Source: Hordeum vulgare subsp. vulgare
Lineage: Eukaryota > Streptophyta > Magnoliopsida > Poales > Poaceae
NCBI RefSeq assembly: GCF_904849725.1
Contig: NC_058522.1
Coordinates: forward strand, 229,499,084 to 229,563,083
Direction: 5' to 3'
Length of the DNA stretch: 64,000 nt
Under the pieces are notes generated by a model. The model did not search any database. It was not told the DNA's origin and saw nothing but the letters and a program-made list of their open reading frames with translations. The translations under genes and the position numbers were made by a program. Positions within the stretch are counted from its first letter, which is position 1; each line of letters begins with the position of its first letter. This document shows, piece after piece, positions 45,976-58,060 of the stretch.

Positions 45976-47235
45976 TCATCCAAGTTGACCTTGGGAGGAG
46001 CGCATCTCTTTCAAAGCATCAATATCACAAGAAATCCTATCAATGCTCTTAGCCAAATCGTCTATTTTGAGTAGTTTGTCCTCTATGGACGCATTGAAAA
46101 TCTTTTGAGAGTTGATGAACTCTTCGATATTACTCTCTAAATCAGAGGGTAATTTGTTGTGATTTCCATAAGTGTTTTTGTAGGAATTGCCATAATTGTT
46201 AGAGGAGTTACTAGGAAAAGGCCTAGGAACATAGTTTCCTCTAAAAGCATTGTTGTTGCCAAAATTGTTCCTACCAACAAAATTCACGTCCAAACTAGCG
46301 TTGCTACTCTCAATCAAAGAAGATAATGGCATGTCATTAGGATCTACAGTAGCGTTTCTACTAGCAACCAAATTCATCAACTCGTCCATCTTAGCACTAA
46401 GCGAGTTAATCTCTTCTATGGCGTGCACCTTTTTGCTAGCAGGCGACCTTTCAGTGTGCCACTGAGAGTAGTTGGTCATGATATTGTCTAGGAGTTTTGT
46501 AGCGTCTCCTAACGTGATTTCCATGAACGTTCCACCTGAGGCGGAGTCCAATATATTGCGAGAAGCGAAATTCAAATCAGCGTAAAAGATTTGTATAATC
46601 ATCCACAAACTCAAGCCATGAGCGGGACAATTTCTAATCATAAGCTTCATCCTCTCCCAAGATTGTGCAACGTGTTCATGATCAAGTTGCTTGAAATTCA
46701 TGATATCGTTACGTAAGGAGATGATCTTAGCCGGTGGAAAATACTTGGATATGTAAGCATCTTTGCACTTATCCCAAGAATCGATACTATTTTTAGGCAA
46801 AGAAGAAAACCAAGTTTTTGCGCGATCTAGCAACGAGAAAGGAAAAAGTTTCAACTTAATCACGTCATTATCCACATATCTTTTCTTTTGCATATCGCAA
46901 AGCTCAATGAAGGTATTGAGATGGGATGCGGCATCTTCACTAGGAAGGCCAGAGAATTGCTCTTTCATAACAAGATTCAGCAGAGCTGCGTTGATTTCAT
47001 ACGATTCCGCACTAGTGGCGGGAGCAATCGGAGTACTAATAAAATCATTATTATTAGTGCTCGAGAAGTCGCAGAGTTTGGTGTTTTCAGCCATGATGAC
47101 TTCAACAAACAAACAAGCACACAAGCAAGCAAGAAAACCGGCAAAGGAAAACGGCACAGGCAAAAGAAAACGGCGAAGGAGAAAGGCAAATGAAAACGAC
47201 AAATGTGAAGTGGGGGAGAGGAAAACGAGAGGCAA
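45976..47235 (-). pseudogene. Gag of element E
   Basis: The likely start is MAENTKLCDF near 47093-47091; the longer frame to 47235 reads into the leader. The capsid-type domain is clear: FSGLPSEDAASHLNTFIELC, then RAKTWFSSLPKNSIDSWDKC and FKQLDHEHVAQSWERMK. The second half is Asn/Ser/Gly-rich with a C-terminal coiled-coil-like segment (SIEDKLLKIDDLAKSIDRIS). No CCHC knuckle is seen. The frame is lost near 45990 by an apparent one-base insertion. Athila-type elements have such gag proteins. Confidence 0.9.
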
Positions 47236-47300
47236 CTCGCAAAAAAGTAAATGCAGGAGATGAGTTTGTGATACCTACTTGGATAGATCTTGATCTCTCC

Positions 47301-47318
47301 TCCCCGGCAACGGCGCTA
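47301..47318 (-). promoter_or_regulatory. PBS of element E (tRNA-Asp type)
   Basis: The minus strand reads TAGCGCCGTTGCCGGGGA, one base from the exact tRNA-Asp complement, 10 bases inside the 5' LTR. A second PBS-like copy lies inside the LTR at 47346-47363. Confidence 0.9.
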
Positions 47319-47328
47319 GAAATACTTC

Positions 47329-48897
47329 TGATGTCAGTTGTGCTTCCCCGGCAACGGCGACAGGAATAGTCATGTCGACGGCACCAGGAATCCTTCTGCT
47401 ACGGCTATGGAGCCTTGCGTTGGTGTTTCCTCGAAGCGGAAAGGGTGATGTAGCACAGCGGTGGTAATTATTTCCCTCAGTTTGAGAACCAAGGTATCAA
47501 TCCAGTGGAGGAGTATCACAAGATCCTGCACAAACACAAAGAACCTGCTCCCAACGCTATGAAGGGGTTGTCAATCCCTTATAGATTGTTTGCCAAGTGA
47601 GAACTAAAAGCAACAAAGTAACAAAGCAAAGTAAAAGCGGAGGTGTAAACGATGGATGTGAATAGACTCGGGGGCCGTAGTGTTTACTAGTGGCTTCTCT
47701 CAAGAAAGCAAGTAGACGGTGGGTGAACAAATAACTGTCGAGCAATTGAGAGAACCGTGCAAAGTCGTGACGATATCTATGGCAATGATTATATCTATAG
47801 GCATCACGTCCAAAACAAGTAGACCGATACTTTCTGCATCTACTACTATTACTCCACACGTCGACCGCTATCCAGCATGCATCTAGTGTATTAAGTCCAA
47901 AAGAACAGAATAACGCCTTAAGCAAGATGACATGATGTAGACGTACAATCTCCTATCAACGACAGAGCCCATCTAGTTACCCTTGATGGCAACTACTTAA
48001 TGTGTGCCTTGTTGCCCCTACTGTCACTGGGAAAGGTCACCACATGGTAGAACCCAAAACCACGCACTTCTCCCATTGCAAGAATCATAGGTCTAGTTAG
48101 CCAAACAAAACCCAAGACTCGGAGAGACTTACAAGGATATCAAATCATGCATATAAATAATCAGCAAAGACTCAAATATATATCATAGATAATCTGATCA
48201 CAAATCCACAATTCATCGGATCTCGACAAACACACCACCAAAAAAGATTACATCGGATAGATCTCCATGAAGATCATGGAGAACTTTGTATTGAAGATCC
48301 AAGAGAGATAAGAAGCCATCTAGCTACTAACTACGGACCCATAGGTCTGAAGTGAACTACTCACGAGTCATTGGAGGGGCGATGATGATGATGAACAAGC
48401 CCTCCAACTCCAAAGTCCCCTCCGGCAGGGTGCCAGGAAGGTTCTCCGGATGAGATCTCGCGGAAACGGAAGCTTGCGGCGGCGGAAAAGTATTTTCGAG
48501 GCTCACCTGATTTTTTGCTGTATTTTAGGGAATTTATAGGCCAAAGATCTAGGTCAGGGGGCGGCCAGGGAGGCCACAAGCCCTTCCACCGCCGCCTCCC
48601 CCTGGTGGCGGAGTGGGGGCTTGTGGGCTCCTAGGAGCCCCCCTGGCTTGGCCCACAGGCCCCGTGATCTTCTTCCGTTCGGGAAAAAATCATTTTGGGA
48701 ATTTATTCCGTTTGGACTCCGTTTGAAAATCAGATCTGAAAAAAGCCAAAAACACAGAAAAAAAACAGGAACTGGCACTTGGCACTGAATTAATAAGTTA
48801 GTCCCAAAAAAGATATAAAAGGTACATAAAACATCCAAAGATGACAAGATAACAGCGTGAAACCATCAAAAATTATAGATACGTTTGAGACGTATCA
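47329..48897 (-). repeat. 5' LTR of element E (1,569 bp)
   Basis: The minus strand starts TGATACGTCTCAAACG and ends GACATCA. The right flank GTACC (48898-48902) is the target copy. It shares full length with 40774-42332, with scattered substitutions. Confidence 0.92.
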
Positions 48898-49624
48898 GTA
48901 CCCTTACACTATAGAACTTGGCTTGTATATTCCAATGATGAGCCTCTTCAAATGAGCTCTAGGTCTTCATGAGCAAGCAAGCTGGACGCACCCCCACTAG
49001 TTCCATTCGAGAGCTTACCTTAGCTCATATGTGCATCCGTTGCATGGCAATCCCTACTCCTCACATCATATCTATCATTTGGCTTTCTCTCGCCTATGAT
49101 TGTCCTCATTGATGTGAGCCTTAAACACCTTTTTTTTCTTTCTTCCCCATCATTGTTCTCTTTGCTATCCTAAGTGCCAATATATCTTGCTTGCGCTGAT
49201 CCATTGCATGATTGCTCAAAGTCGAAAGAGAGAGGATCATTTTGACTTGTGCCTGACTAGTGGTTTGGGGATGAGTCAAAATAAGATTCCGAAGGAGACC
49301 AAGTGTGAAGTTTTAGTAGATTGAGTTCTCAATTAAACTATACAGTATTTTTTATGCTCTAAACCCATCTCCCACTTCTTGCACGCAAACACCATTTGGA
49401 GACATTCGAATCACGGACAGCGAGAGCTCTTGCACCTTTATGTTCTTACTTTGCTAATTTCAATACTAGATACAGACTCTTGCTTGTTATTGTCTTGACT
49501 TGAATTGCATATCTTACTTGCTTTACTTTGAAGTTCTTATATGTGTGTTAGCATGTCACCATAGAAATTATTTGTGTTATGATTTAGCTACTCGAGGACG
49601 AGCAGAAATTAAGATTGGGGATGT
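48898..49624 (+). other. Third D internal region, right of element E
   Basis: It continues the D interior after element E and matches 35184-35904. It ends in AAGATTGGGGATG, a changed polypurine-type motif, one base before LTR4. No gene is seen. Confidence 0.8.
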
Positions 49625-51282
49625 TGATACGTCCCAAACGTATCTATAATGTATGTTTGTTCCATGCTCTTTTGGGTAACATTGTTATGTCTTTTGCTAC
49701 ACTTTCATACATTTTTACACATATTTGGACTAACCTACTAACTCAGTGCACCCAGTGCCAGTTTCTATCTGCTGATGTCTTTTAATTGGAGGGACTTTAC
49801 CCTAACTTTCAAAGCCCGAAAAATTCCAAGAAAAAAATATAAAAATCAACGTGACGGAAGCTTTAGGAAGAACCAAGGTGGACCAGAGGGGAGCCAGGCC
49901 TCGCCGAGGCGGCCACCTGGCGCGGTCCCCCTCCTAGCCGCGCCACCAGGTCACCTCGGTGGTGGGTCCACCCCTTGGCGCCCTCCTTTGGCCTATATTT
50001 ACTTCCCGAAGCGAAAACCCTAAAGATATACCTCGCATCACGAATTTCACCACCGTTCTGCCGCCATAGTGCTTCCGAGATCGGGAGCGCCAGGAGACCT
50101 CTTCCCGGCACCCTGTCGGAGGGAGGATTGACCTCTGGGAGCTTCTCCACCATCATGGACGCTTCCCGGACGTCCCGTGAGTAGTCCTCCTTGGACCATG
50201 GGTCCATGACCAGTAGCTACGTGATGTCTTCTCTCCAATCTTGTGCTTCAATGCTTAGCCCTTGTGAGCTGTCGTACATGATCAAGGCATCTATGTAATT
50301 TACCTGCTATTGCTATGCTGAGTTTGCTGGGATCCGATGGATTATGAGATTATGTTCAGATTGTGATGAGTTATATATTTGGTTCTCCTTTTATGTTTTG
50401 TTCTTGAGTAATTCATGCATGTTCTCCGTTTCTTTATATTGATTTGGCCAAGTAGTAGATTTTAACTCCAAGAGGGAGCGTTATGCGTGATTGTGGGTTC
50501 ATGCCCCCTGATGTCTAGGTTGAGTGACAGAAACATGAGACTAGGGGGTGTGTTGTTGCCACCAGGGAGAAATCAGCGGTGCTTGTAATCACGGTTGCAA
50601 GGAATGTTTACCTTACGCAAAGTTTGTTAATGAAGTTGTCCGTTGCCTTGAGTTTACACTTTCGATGCGGCTCGCGACTTAATACGAGCGAGATTTGCTG
50701 GATAGATATCTCAAGGTGGATGATTAGTGAGTAGATGATGATTGATAAGCGGTCTACTTGTCTTGGCGTACTACCCATACTTATGAGCCTCTAACTGTCT
50801 TGTAGCATGATTAGCATTGCGGTGCGTTTATAATTCTGTCAATTTCCCAGCTGTAATTCGTTTACCCAACATAGTTGTTTATCATCTTTTGGGAGAGAAA
50901 CATCACTAGTTAACATCATGGGACTCTGGTACATATTTCCACCATTGTTTACACCTTCACCATTTACTGCTTTTATTTCCTTTTCCGTTGCAATCACCAT
51001 CGCTATTCCCGCTTGTGTTTGATCCTTTGCAAACGACAAGGTCGAAGAGATTGACAACCTCTCTGAACTCATTGGGAGCAAAGTTATTTGTTGTGTGTGC
51101 AGGTCCACGTCTTCTGCTAGCGCCAGAGCAGCAGACACCTACTTGTTGATCCTTGGAGTCCTCCTGGTTCGATAAACCTTACAGTCCCCGTGTAAGGGAA
51201 ATCTGCTGCTGACTACATCTCAACCTTATACTTGGGGTAACCAACAAGGGGCGAGGAGTATAGTTCCATCAACTCGTCAAAA
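49625..51282 (+). repeat. LTR4 of family D
   Basis: It starts TGATACGTCCCAAACG. The 3' end reads CTCGTCAAAA where LTR2 and LTR3 have CTCGTCATCA, so the last bases are changed or lost and the end is uncertain by 3-4 bases. Copia leader sequence follows at once. Confidence 0.88.
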
Positions 51283-51960
51283 CCAACTGTGCACTGTTGC
51301 GACAATTCGTCGTTTCAAAACACCCTGTGATGATCGGGTGTGATAGATTCAACGTTCACATACAATGGGTGCAAAACATTTGCACACGCGGAACACTCGG
51401 GTTAAACTTGACGAGCCTAGCATGTACATACATGGCCTCGGAACACAAGAGACCGAAAGGTCGTGCATGAATCATATAGTTGATATGATCAACATGGAGA
51501 TGTTCACCATTGAAGCTAAACTCAACTCACATGATGATCGTACTTGAGTTAGTGAATTGGGATCATGTGACACTCGAATGACTAGAGGGATGTCAATTTG
51601 AGTGGGAGTTCTTAAGTAATATGATTAATTGAACTCATTATCATGAACATAGTTAGAAGGTCTTTGCAAATTATGTTGTAGCTTGCGTTGTAGCTCTACT
51701 ATTTTTGATATGTTCCAAGAGAGAACTTAGTTGAAAGATGATAGTAGAAATTGTGCGGACTGGGTCCGTAAACTGAGGATTGTCCTCATTGCTGCACAAA
51801 AGGCTTATGTCCTTAATGCACCACACGGTGTGCTAAACCCCGAATGTCGTCTGTCGATGTTGCGGACATCTGACATACACGTTTTTGATGATTACGTGAT
51901 AGTTTAGTGCGTAATACTTAACGGCTTAGAATTTAGGCGCTGAAGATGTTTTGAACGTCA
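51283..51960 (+). other. Leader region of the copia element
   Basis: It matches, from memory, the untranslated leader of Angela-type elements (GATGATCGGGTGTGATAGAT, ACTAGAGGGATGTC). No coding frame. Confidence 0.65.
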
Positions 51961-52620
51961 TAGAACATATCAGATGTTCAAAGAGCTGAAATTGTGATTT
52001 CAGGCTCGTGCCCACGTCGAGAGGTATGAGACCTCCGACAAGATTCTTTGTCTACAAAGTAAGGGAGAAAAGCTCAATCATTGAGCATGTGCTCAAATTG
52101 TTTGAGTGTTACAATCGCTTGAATCGAGTGGGAGTTAATCTTCCAGATGAGATGGTGATGGTTATCCAAAGTCACTGCCACCAAGCTACTTGAACTTCGT
52201 GATGAACTATAACATATCAGGGGTAGATATGATGATCCTTGAGCTATTCGCGATGTTTGACACCGCGAAAGTAGAAATCAAAAAGGAGCATCAATTGTTG
52301 ATGGTTAGTAAAACCACTAGTTTCAAGAAGGGCAAGGGCAAGAAGGAATACTTCATGAAATGGCAAACCAGTTATTGCTCTAGTGAAGAGACCCAAGGTT
52401 GAACCCAAACCTGAGACTAAGTGCTTCCATAATGAGGGGAACAACCACTAAAGAGGAACTACCCTAGATACTTGGTAGATGACAAGGCTGGCAAAATCGA
52501 CAAAAGTATATTGGATATACATGATATTGATGTGTACTTTACTAGTACTCCTAGTAGCACCAGGGTATTAGATACCGGTTCAACTGCTAAGTGTTGGTAA
52601 CTCGAAATAAAAGCTACCCG
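51961..52620 (+). pseudogene. Copia gag remnant
   Basis: Fragments in shifting frames: SIIEHVLKLFECYNRLNRVG near 52070, then NFVMNYNISGVD and LELFAMFDTAKVEIKKEHQL up to SKTTSFKKGK near 52340. These resemble the gag of Angela/BARE elements. The nucleocapsid that should follow is broken, with stops near 52400-52450. Several frameshifts and stops make it non-functional. Confidence 0.8.
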
Positions 52621-52639
52621 ATAAACGGAGACTAGCTAA

Positions 52640-54470
52640 AGGCGATGTGATAATATATGTTGTAAGTTTTTCCAAGGTTGATATGATCAAACATCGCACG
52701 CTCCCTCTACCATCGGGATTAGTGTTAAACCTAAATAATTGTTATTTGGTGTTTGCGTTGAGCATGGACATGATTAGATTGTGTTTATCGCAATACAGTT
52801 ATTCATTTAAAGAGAATAATGGTTGCTCTGTTTATTTGAATAATACCTTCAATGGTCTTGCACCTAATATGAATCGTTTATTGAATCTCGATCGTAGTGA
52901 TACACATGTTCATAATATTGATGACAAAAGATACAAAGTAGTAATGATAGTACCACTTACTTGTGGCACTGCCACTTGAGTCATATTGGTATAAAACGCA
53001 TGAAGAAACTCCATGCTGACGGATCTTTGGACTCACTCATTTTTGAAACGTTTGAGACATGTGATCCATGTCTCTTGGTATAAACGCATAAAGAAACTCC
53101 ATGCAGATGGGTCATTTGGACTCACTTGATTTTGCATCACTTGAGACATGCAAATCATACCACATGGGCAAGATGACAGAAGGCCTCGTTTTCTAGTGAG
53201 ATGGAACAAGAAAGTAACTTGTTGGGAGTAACTCATTTTGATGTGTGCGGTCCAATGAGTGTTGAGGCACGCAGTGGATATCGTTATGTTCTTACTTCAC
53301 TTATGGTTTGAGTAGATACAGGAGTATTTGCTTAATGAATCACAAGTCTGAAATATTGAAAAGGTCAAGCGATTTCAGAGTGAAGATCGTCGTGACAAGA
53401 GGATAAAAATGTCTACGATATGATCGTGGAGATGAATATCTGAGTTGCGAGTTTGGTACACATTTAAGACAACGTGGAAATTGTTTCACAACTAATGCCA
53501 CATGGAACGCCATGGTGTGATGGTGTGTCCAGATGTCATAGTCGCGTCCTATTGGATATGGTGCATACTACGATGTCTCTTATCGAATTACCACTATCGT
53601 TTTGGGTTAGGTATTAGAGATAACCGCATTCACTTTAAATAGGGCACCACGTAATTCCGTTGAGATGACACCATATGAACTATGGTTTGGAGAAACCTAA
53701 GCTATCGTTTCTTCAAAGTTTGGGGCTACGACGCTTATGTGAAAAAGTTTCAGCGTGATAGGCTCGAACCCAAAGCGGATAAATGCATCTTCATAGGACA
53801 CCCAAAACAGTTGGGTATACCTCCTATCTCAGATCCGGAATCAAAGTGTTTGTTTCTAGAAATGGGTCCTTTCTCGAGAAAAAGTTTCTCTCGAAAGAAT
53901 TGAGTGGGAGGATGGTGGAACTTGATGAGGTTATTGAACTGTCACTTCAACCAGTGTGTAGCAAAGCGCAGGAAGTTGTTCCTGTGGCGCCTACACCAAT
54001 TGAAGTGGGAGCTCATGATAATGGTCATGAAACTTCGGATCAAGTTACTACAAACCTCGTAGGTCGACAAGGTCACGTACTGCTCCAGAGTGGTACGGTA
54101 ACCCTGTCTTGGAGGTCATGTTGTTGGACAACAATGAACCTACGAGCTATGGAGAAGCGATGGTGGGCCCGGATTCCCATGAATGGCTGGAGGCCATGAA
54201 ATCCGAGAGAGGCTCCTTGTATGAAAACAAAGTGTAGACTTTGGAAGAACTACTTGATGGTTGTAAGACTGTTAAGTACAGATGGATCTTTAAAAGGAAG
54301 ACAGACGATGATGGTGAAAAGTCACTATTAAGAAAGCTCGACTTGTCGGAAAGATGTTTTCGACAAGTTCAAAGAGTTGACTATGATGAGACTTTCTCAC
54401 TCGTAGCGATGCTAAAAGTTTGTTGGAATTATATTAGTAGTTGTTATGTTATTTATGAAATCTTGTAGAT
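52640..54470 (+). pseudogene. Copia protease/integrase remnants
   Basis: A gag-pre-integrase-like segment is visible at 52850-53040 (NTFNGLAPNMNRLLNLD, then a WHCHLSHIGIKRMKKL-type zinc finger). A degenerate integrase core lies at about 53220-53670, followed by FFKVWGYDAYVKKFQRDRLE and KADKCIFIGHPKQLG at 53700-53820, the C-terminal region of copia integrase. The start of reverse transcriptase is at 54241-54430 (VKYRWIFKRK .. VDYDETFSLVAMLK). A short tandem duplication of the zinc-finger region occurs near 52990-53140. Frames are broken throughout. Confidence 0.8.
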
Positions 54471-55487
54471 AGGATGTGAAAACATTGTTTCCTCGATGGT
54501 TTCCTTGAGGAAATGTTCTATGTGATACAACCAGAAGGTTTTGTCGGTCCTAAGGATGCTAACAAGTATGCAAGCTCCAACAATCCTTCTATGGACTGGA
54601 GCAAGCATCTCGGAGTTGGAATATACGCTTTGATGAGATGATCAAAGTTTTTGGGTTTATACGAAGTTTATGAGAAACTTGTATTTCCAAGAAGTGAGTG
54701 GGAGCACTATAGAGTTTCTGATGAATATATGTGGTTGACATATTGTTGATCGAAAATAATGTAGAATTTCTGGAAAGCATAAAGGGTTGTTTGAAAGGAT
54801 TTTTTCAAAGGAAAACCTGGATTGAGCTACTTGAGCATTGAGCACCAAGATCTATGGAGATAGATGAAGACGCTTGATAAAACTTCCAATGAATACATAC
54901 CTTGACAAGATTTTTGAAGGAGTTCAAAATGGATCAGTTAAAGAAGGAGTTCTTGACTGTATTGTAAGGTGTGATTTTGAGTAAGACTCAAAAGCCTGAC
55001 CACGACAGAAGAAAGAGAAAGGACGAAGGTCGTCCCCTATGCCTTAGTTGTATGTGCCTTGTCATGAGTCTGTCAAGGGGTACAAAGAGTGATCCAGGAT
55101 TGAATCACTGAACAGTGGTCAAAGTTATCCTTAGTAACTAGTGTACTAAGGAATTCTTCTCGATTATGGAGGTGATAAAAGAGTTCTTCGTTAAGGGTTA
55201 CGTTGATGCAAGCTTTCACACTAATCCGGATGACTCTGAGTAGTAAACCGGATTCGTATAGTGGAGCAGTCATTTGGAATAGTTTCAAATGGCGCGTGGT
55301 AGCAGAATCTATAGGATGACATAGAGATTTGTAAAGCACACACGGATCTGAAAGGTTCACACCTGTTCACTAAAAACCTCTCTCACAAGCAAGACATGAT
55401 CGAACCCCATAACTGTATGGGTGTTAGATTCATTACAATCACATAGTGATGTGAACTAGATTATTGACTCTAGCGCAAGTGGGATAC
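54471..55487 (+). pseudogene. Copia reverse transcriptase/RNase H remnants
   Basis: MFYVIQPEGFVGPKDANK near 54511 marks the RT middle. Later fragments (GYVDASFHTNPDDSE near 55200) correspond to RNase H. The RT active-site box is not recognisable, with internal deletions before it. The segment ends at a purine-rich GCAAGTGGGATAC just before the LTR, the expected polypurine tract. Confidence 0.78.
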
Positions 55488-56244
55488 TATTGGAAATATG
55501 CCCTAGATGCAATAATAAATTAGTTATTATTATATTTCCTTGTTCATGATAATCGTTTGTTATCCATGCTATAATTGTATTGATGGGAAACTCAAATACA
55601 TGTGTGGATACATAGACAACACACTGTCCCTAGTGAGCCTCCAGTTGACTAGCTCGTTGATCAAAGATGGACAAGGTTTACTGTCCATAGACAAGTGTTG
55701 TCACTTGATAACGGGATCACATCATTAGGAGAATGATGTGATGGACAAGACCCAAACTATAAATGTAGCATATCATCGTGTCAGTTTATTGCTACTATTT
55801 TATGCATGTCAATGTATATGTTCCTATGACCATGAGATCATGCAACTCCCGAACACCGGAGGAATACCTTGTGCGTATCAAATGTCGCAACGTAACTGGG
55901 TTACTATAAAGGTGCTCTACGGGTATCTCCGAAGGTGTCTGTTGGGTTGGCATGGATCAAGACTGGGATTTGTCACTCCGTGTGACAGAGAGGTATCTTG
56001 GGGGCCACTCGGTAATACAACATCACAACAAGCCTCTCAAGCAATGTGACTAAGGAGTTAGTCACGGGATATTGTATTACAGAACGAGTAAAGAGACTTG
56101 CCAGTAACGAGATTGAACTAGGTATGGAGATACCAATGATCGAATCTCGGGCAAGTAACATATCAAAGGACAAAGGTAACTGCATACGAGATTAACTGAA
56201 TCCTTGACATAGAGGTTCAACCGATAAGGATCTTCATAAAATAT
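55488..56244 (+). repeat. 3' LTR of the copia element, left part
   Basis: It starts TATTGGAAATATGCCCTAGA and matches the remembered 5' half of the Angela LTR. It is cut by the LTR of element F at 56245. The right part resumes at 63565 with about 600 bp apparently missing in between. Confidence 0.85.
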
Positions 56245-57829
56245 TGATATCTCTCCAACGTATCTATAATTTTTGTTGGTTCCATGCTATTATCTTGTCA
56301 AACTTTGGATGTTCTGTATGCCTTTTATATCTTTTTTGGGACTAACTTATTAACTCAGTGCCGACTAACTTATTAACTCAGTGCCAAGTGCCAGTTCCTA
56401 TTTTTCCATGTTTTTGACCCTTTTCAGAGGAGAATATTAAACGGAGTCCAAACGGAATAAAACCTCCGAAAATATTTTTTTTCCGGAACAAAAGATACGC
56501 GGGGAACTTGAGAACCAAGGCAAAGGACCCCGGGGGAGGTCACAAGCCCCCTAGGCGCGGCCTAGGGGCGCCTAGAAGGCTTGTGGGCCCCCTGTGGCTC
56601 CTCTGCCCTACTTCTTCCACCTATAAATCTCCGAAAAATCCAAAACCACGGGAGAGAGCCACGAAAATACTTTTCCGCCGCCGCAAGCTTCTGTCTCCGC
56701 AAGATCCCATCTGGGGCACGTTCTGGTGCCCTGCCGGAGGGGGGATTCGGACACGGAGGGCTTCTTCATCAACACCATTGCCTCTCCGATGATACGTGAG
56801 TAGTTCACCATAGACCTTCGGGTCCATAGCTAGTAGCTAGATGGCTTCTTCTCTCTCTTGGATCTTCAATACAAAGTTCTCCATGATCTTCATGGAGTCT
56901 ATCCGATGTAATCTTCTTTTGCGGTGTGTTTGTCGAGATCTCATGAATTGTGGATTTATGATCAGAATATCTATGAATCTTATTTGACTTTTTTCTGAAC
57001 TCTTATATGCATGATTTCATATCCTTGTAATTCTCTTCGAGTTATGGGTTTTGTTTGTCCAACTTGATCTATGATTCTTGCAATGGGAGAAGTGCTTGGT
57101 TTTGGGTTCATACTGTGCGGTGACCTCACCTAGTGACAGAAGGGGTAACGAGGCACGCATCGTGTTGTAGCCATCAAGGGTAAAAAGATGGGGTTTATAT
57201 TTACTGCATGAATTTATCCCTCTACATCATGTCATCTTGCTTAAGGCATTACTCTGTTTGTCATGAACTCAATACAGTAGATGCATGCTGGATAGCGGTC
57301 AATGTGTGGAGTAATAGTAGTAGATGCAGAAAGTATCGGTCTACTTGTCTCGGACGTGATGCCTATATGTATGATCATTGCCTTAGATATCGTCATGACT
57401 TTGCGCGGTTCTATCAATTGCTCGATAGTAATTCGTTCACCCACCGTAATATTTGCTGTCATGAGAGAAGCCTCTAGTGAACACTATGGCCCCGGGGTCT
57501 ACTTCACATTATATTTTCAGCTCCACACTTTTACTTTGTTGCACTTTCCGCCTTTGGATCTCACCTTGCAATCAATCTTGAAGGGATTGACAACCCCTTT
57601 GTAGCGTTGGGTGCAAGTTTGCTGTTTTTGCGCAGGTACTTTAGGAACTTGGCTTGATACTCCTACTGGATTGATACCTTGGTTCTCAAACTGAGGGAAA
57701 TACTTACTGCTACTGTGCTGCATCACCCTTTCCTCTTCAAGGGAAAAACCAACGCAAGCTCAAGAGGTAGCAAGAAGAATTTCTGGCGCCGTTGCTTAGG
57801 AGGATCAAGTTAAGAATAGTCTCCCGTCA
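56245..57829 (+). repeat. 5' LTR of element F
   Basis: It starts TGATATCTCTCC and ends CTCCCGTCA. A PBS-like segment TGGCGCCGTTGC lies inside it at 57784-57795, about 35 bases from the end. It is related to the E LTRs but has many substitutions and a different G+C-rich middle (56500-56800). Confidence 0.78.
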
Positions 57830-57842
57830 ACGTGCCAATTTA

Positions 57843-57860
57843 TGGCGTCGTTGTCGTGGA
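57843..57860 (+). promoter_or_regulatory. PBS of element F (degenerate tRNA-Asp type)
   Basis: TGGCGTCGTTGTCGTGGA differs from the tRNA-Asp complement at three positions; two could be C-to-T decay. It lies 13 bases inside the LTR. Confidence 0.75.
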
Positions 57861-58060
57861 GCATCAAGTGAAGCTTATCCAAGTAACTGTCGCAAACTCA
57901 TCTCTTGCATTTACTTTTTTGCCTCTCGCTTTCCTCTCCCCCACTTCTGAAAAACAAAAATTTACAAAAAAATATTTGCCTTTTTCGTTTGCCTTTCCTT
58001 TGCTTGTGTGCTATGTGCCTTCAATATGCTTGCATCTTCGCTTGCTGAAAATCAATTGAT

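Larger units (their letters stand above)
40774..48897 (-). mobile_element. Element E: Athila-type non-autonomous LTR retrotransposon (gag-protease only)
   Basis: Two LTRs (47329-48897 as 5', 40774-42332 as 3') flank a 5-kb interior in minus orientation. The right flank is GTACC and the left flank is TTACC; the empty site in unit 2 (35190) reads GGGTACCC, so the duplication is GTACC with one mutation. The interior has a PBS, gag and protease-like frames and a long non-coding tail, but no RT, RNase H or integrase. It would have depended on enzymes of a related element. Confidence 0.93.
8910..51282 (+). mobile_element. Family D: series of related non-autonomous Athila-type units, with nested insertions
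   Basis: Four LTRs of one family occur in direct orientation: LTR1 in pieces at 8910-9307 and 23769-24239, LTR2 at 30406-32058, LTR3 at 35905-37561 and LTR4 at 49625-51282. They enclose three internal regions. LTR2 and LTR3 are each followed by a tRNA-Asp-type PBS. None of the internal regions encodes reverse transcriptase or integrase. Elements C, CACTA and E lie inside. The order LTR-internal-LTR-internal-LTR could come from unequal LTR recombination or from nested insertion followed by deletion. The right end lies in the leader of the copia element, so the series inserted there. Confidence 0.75.
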
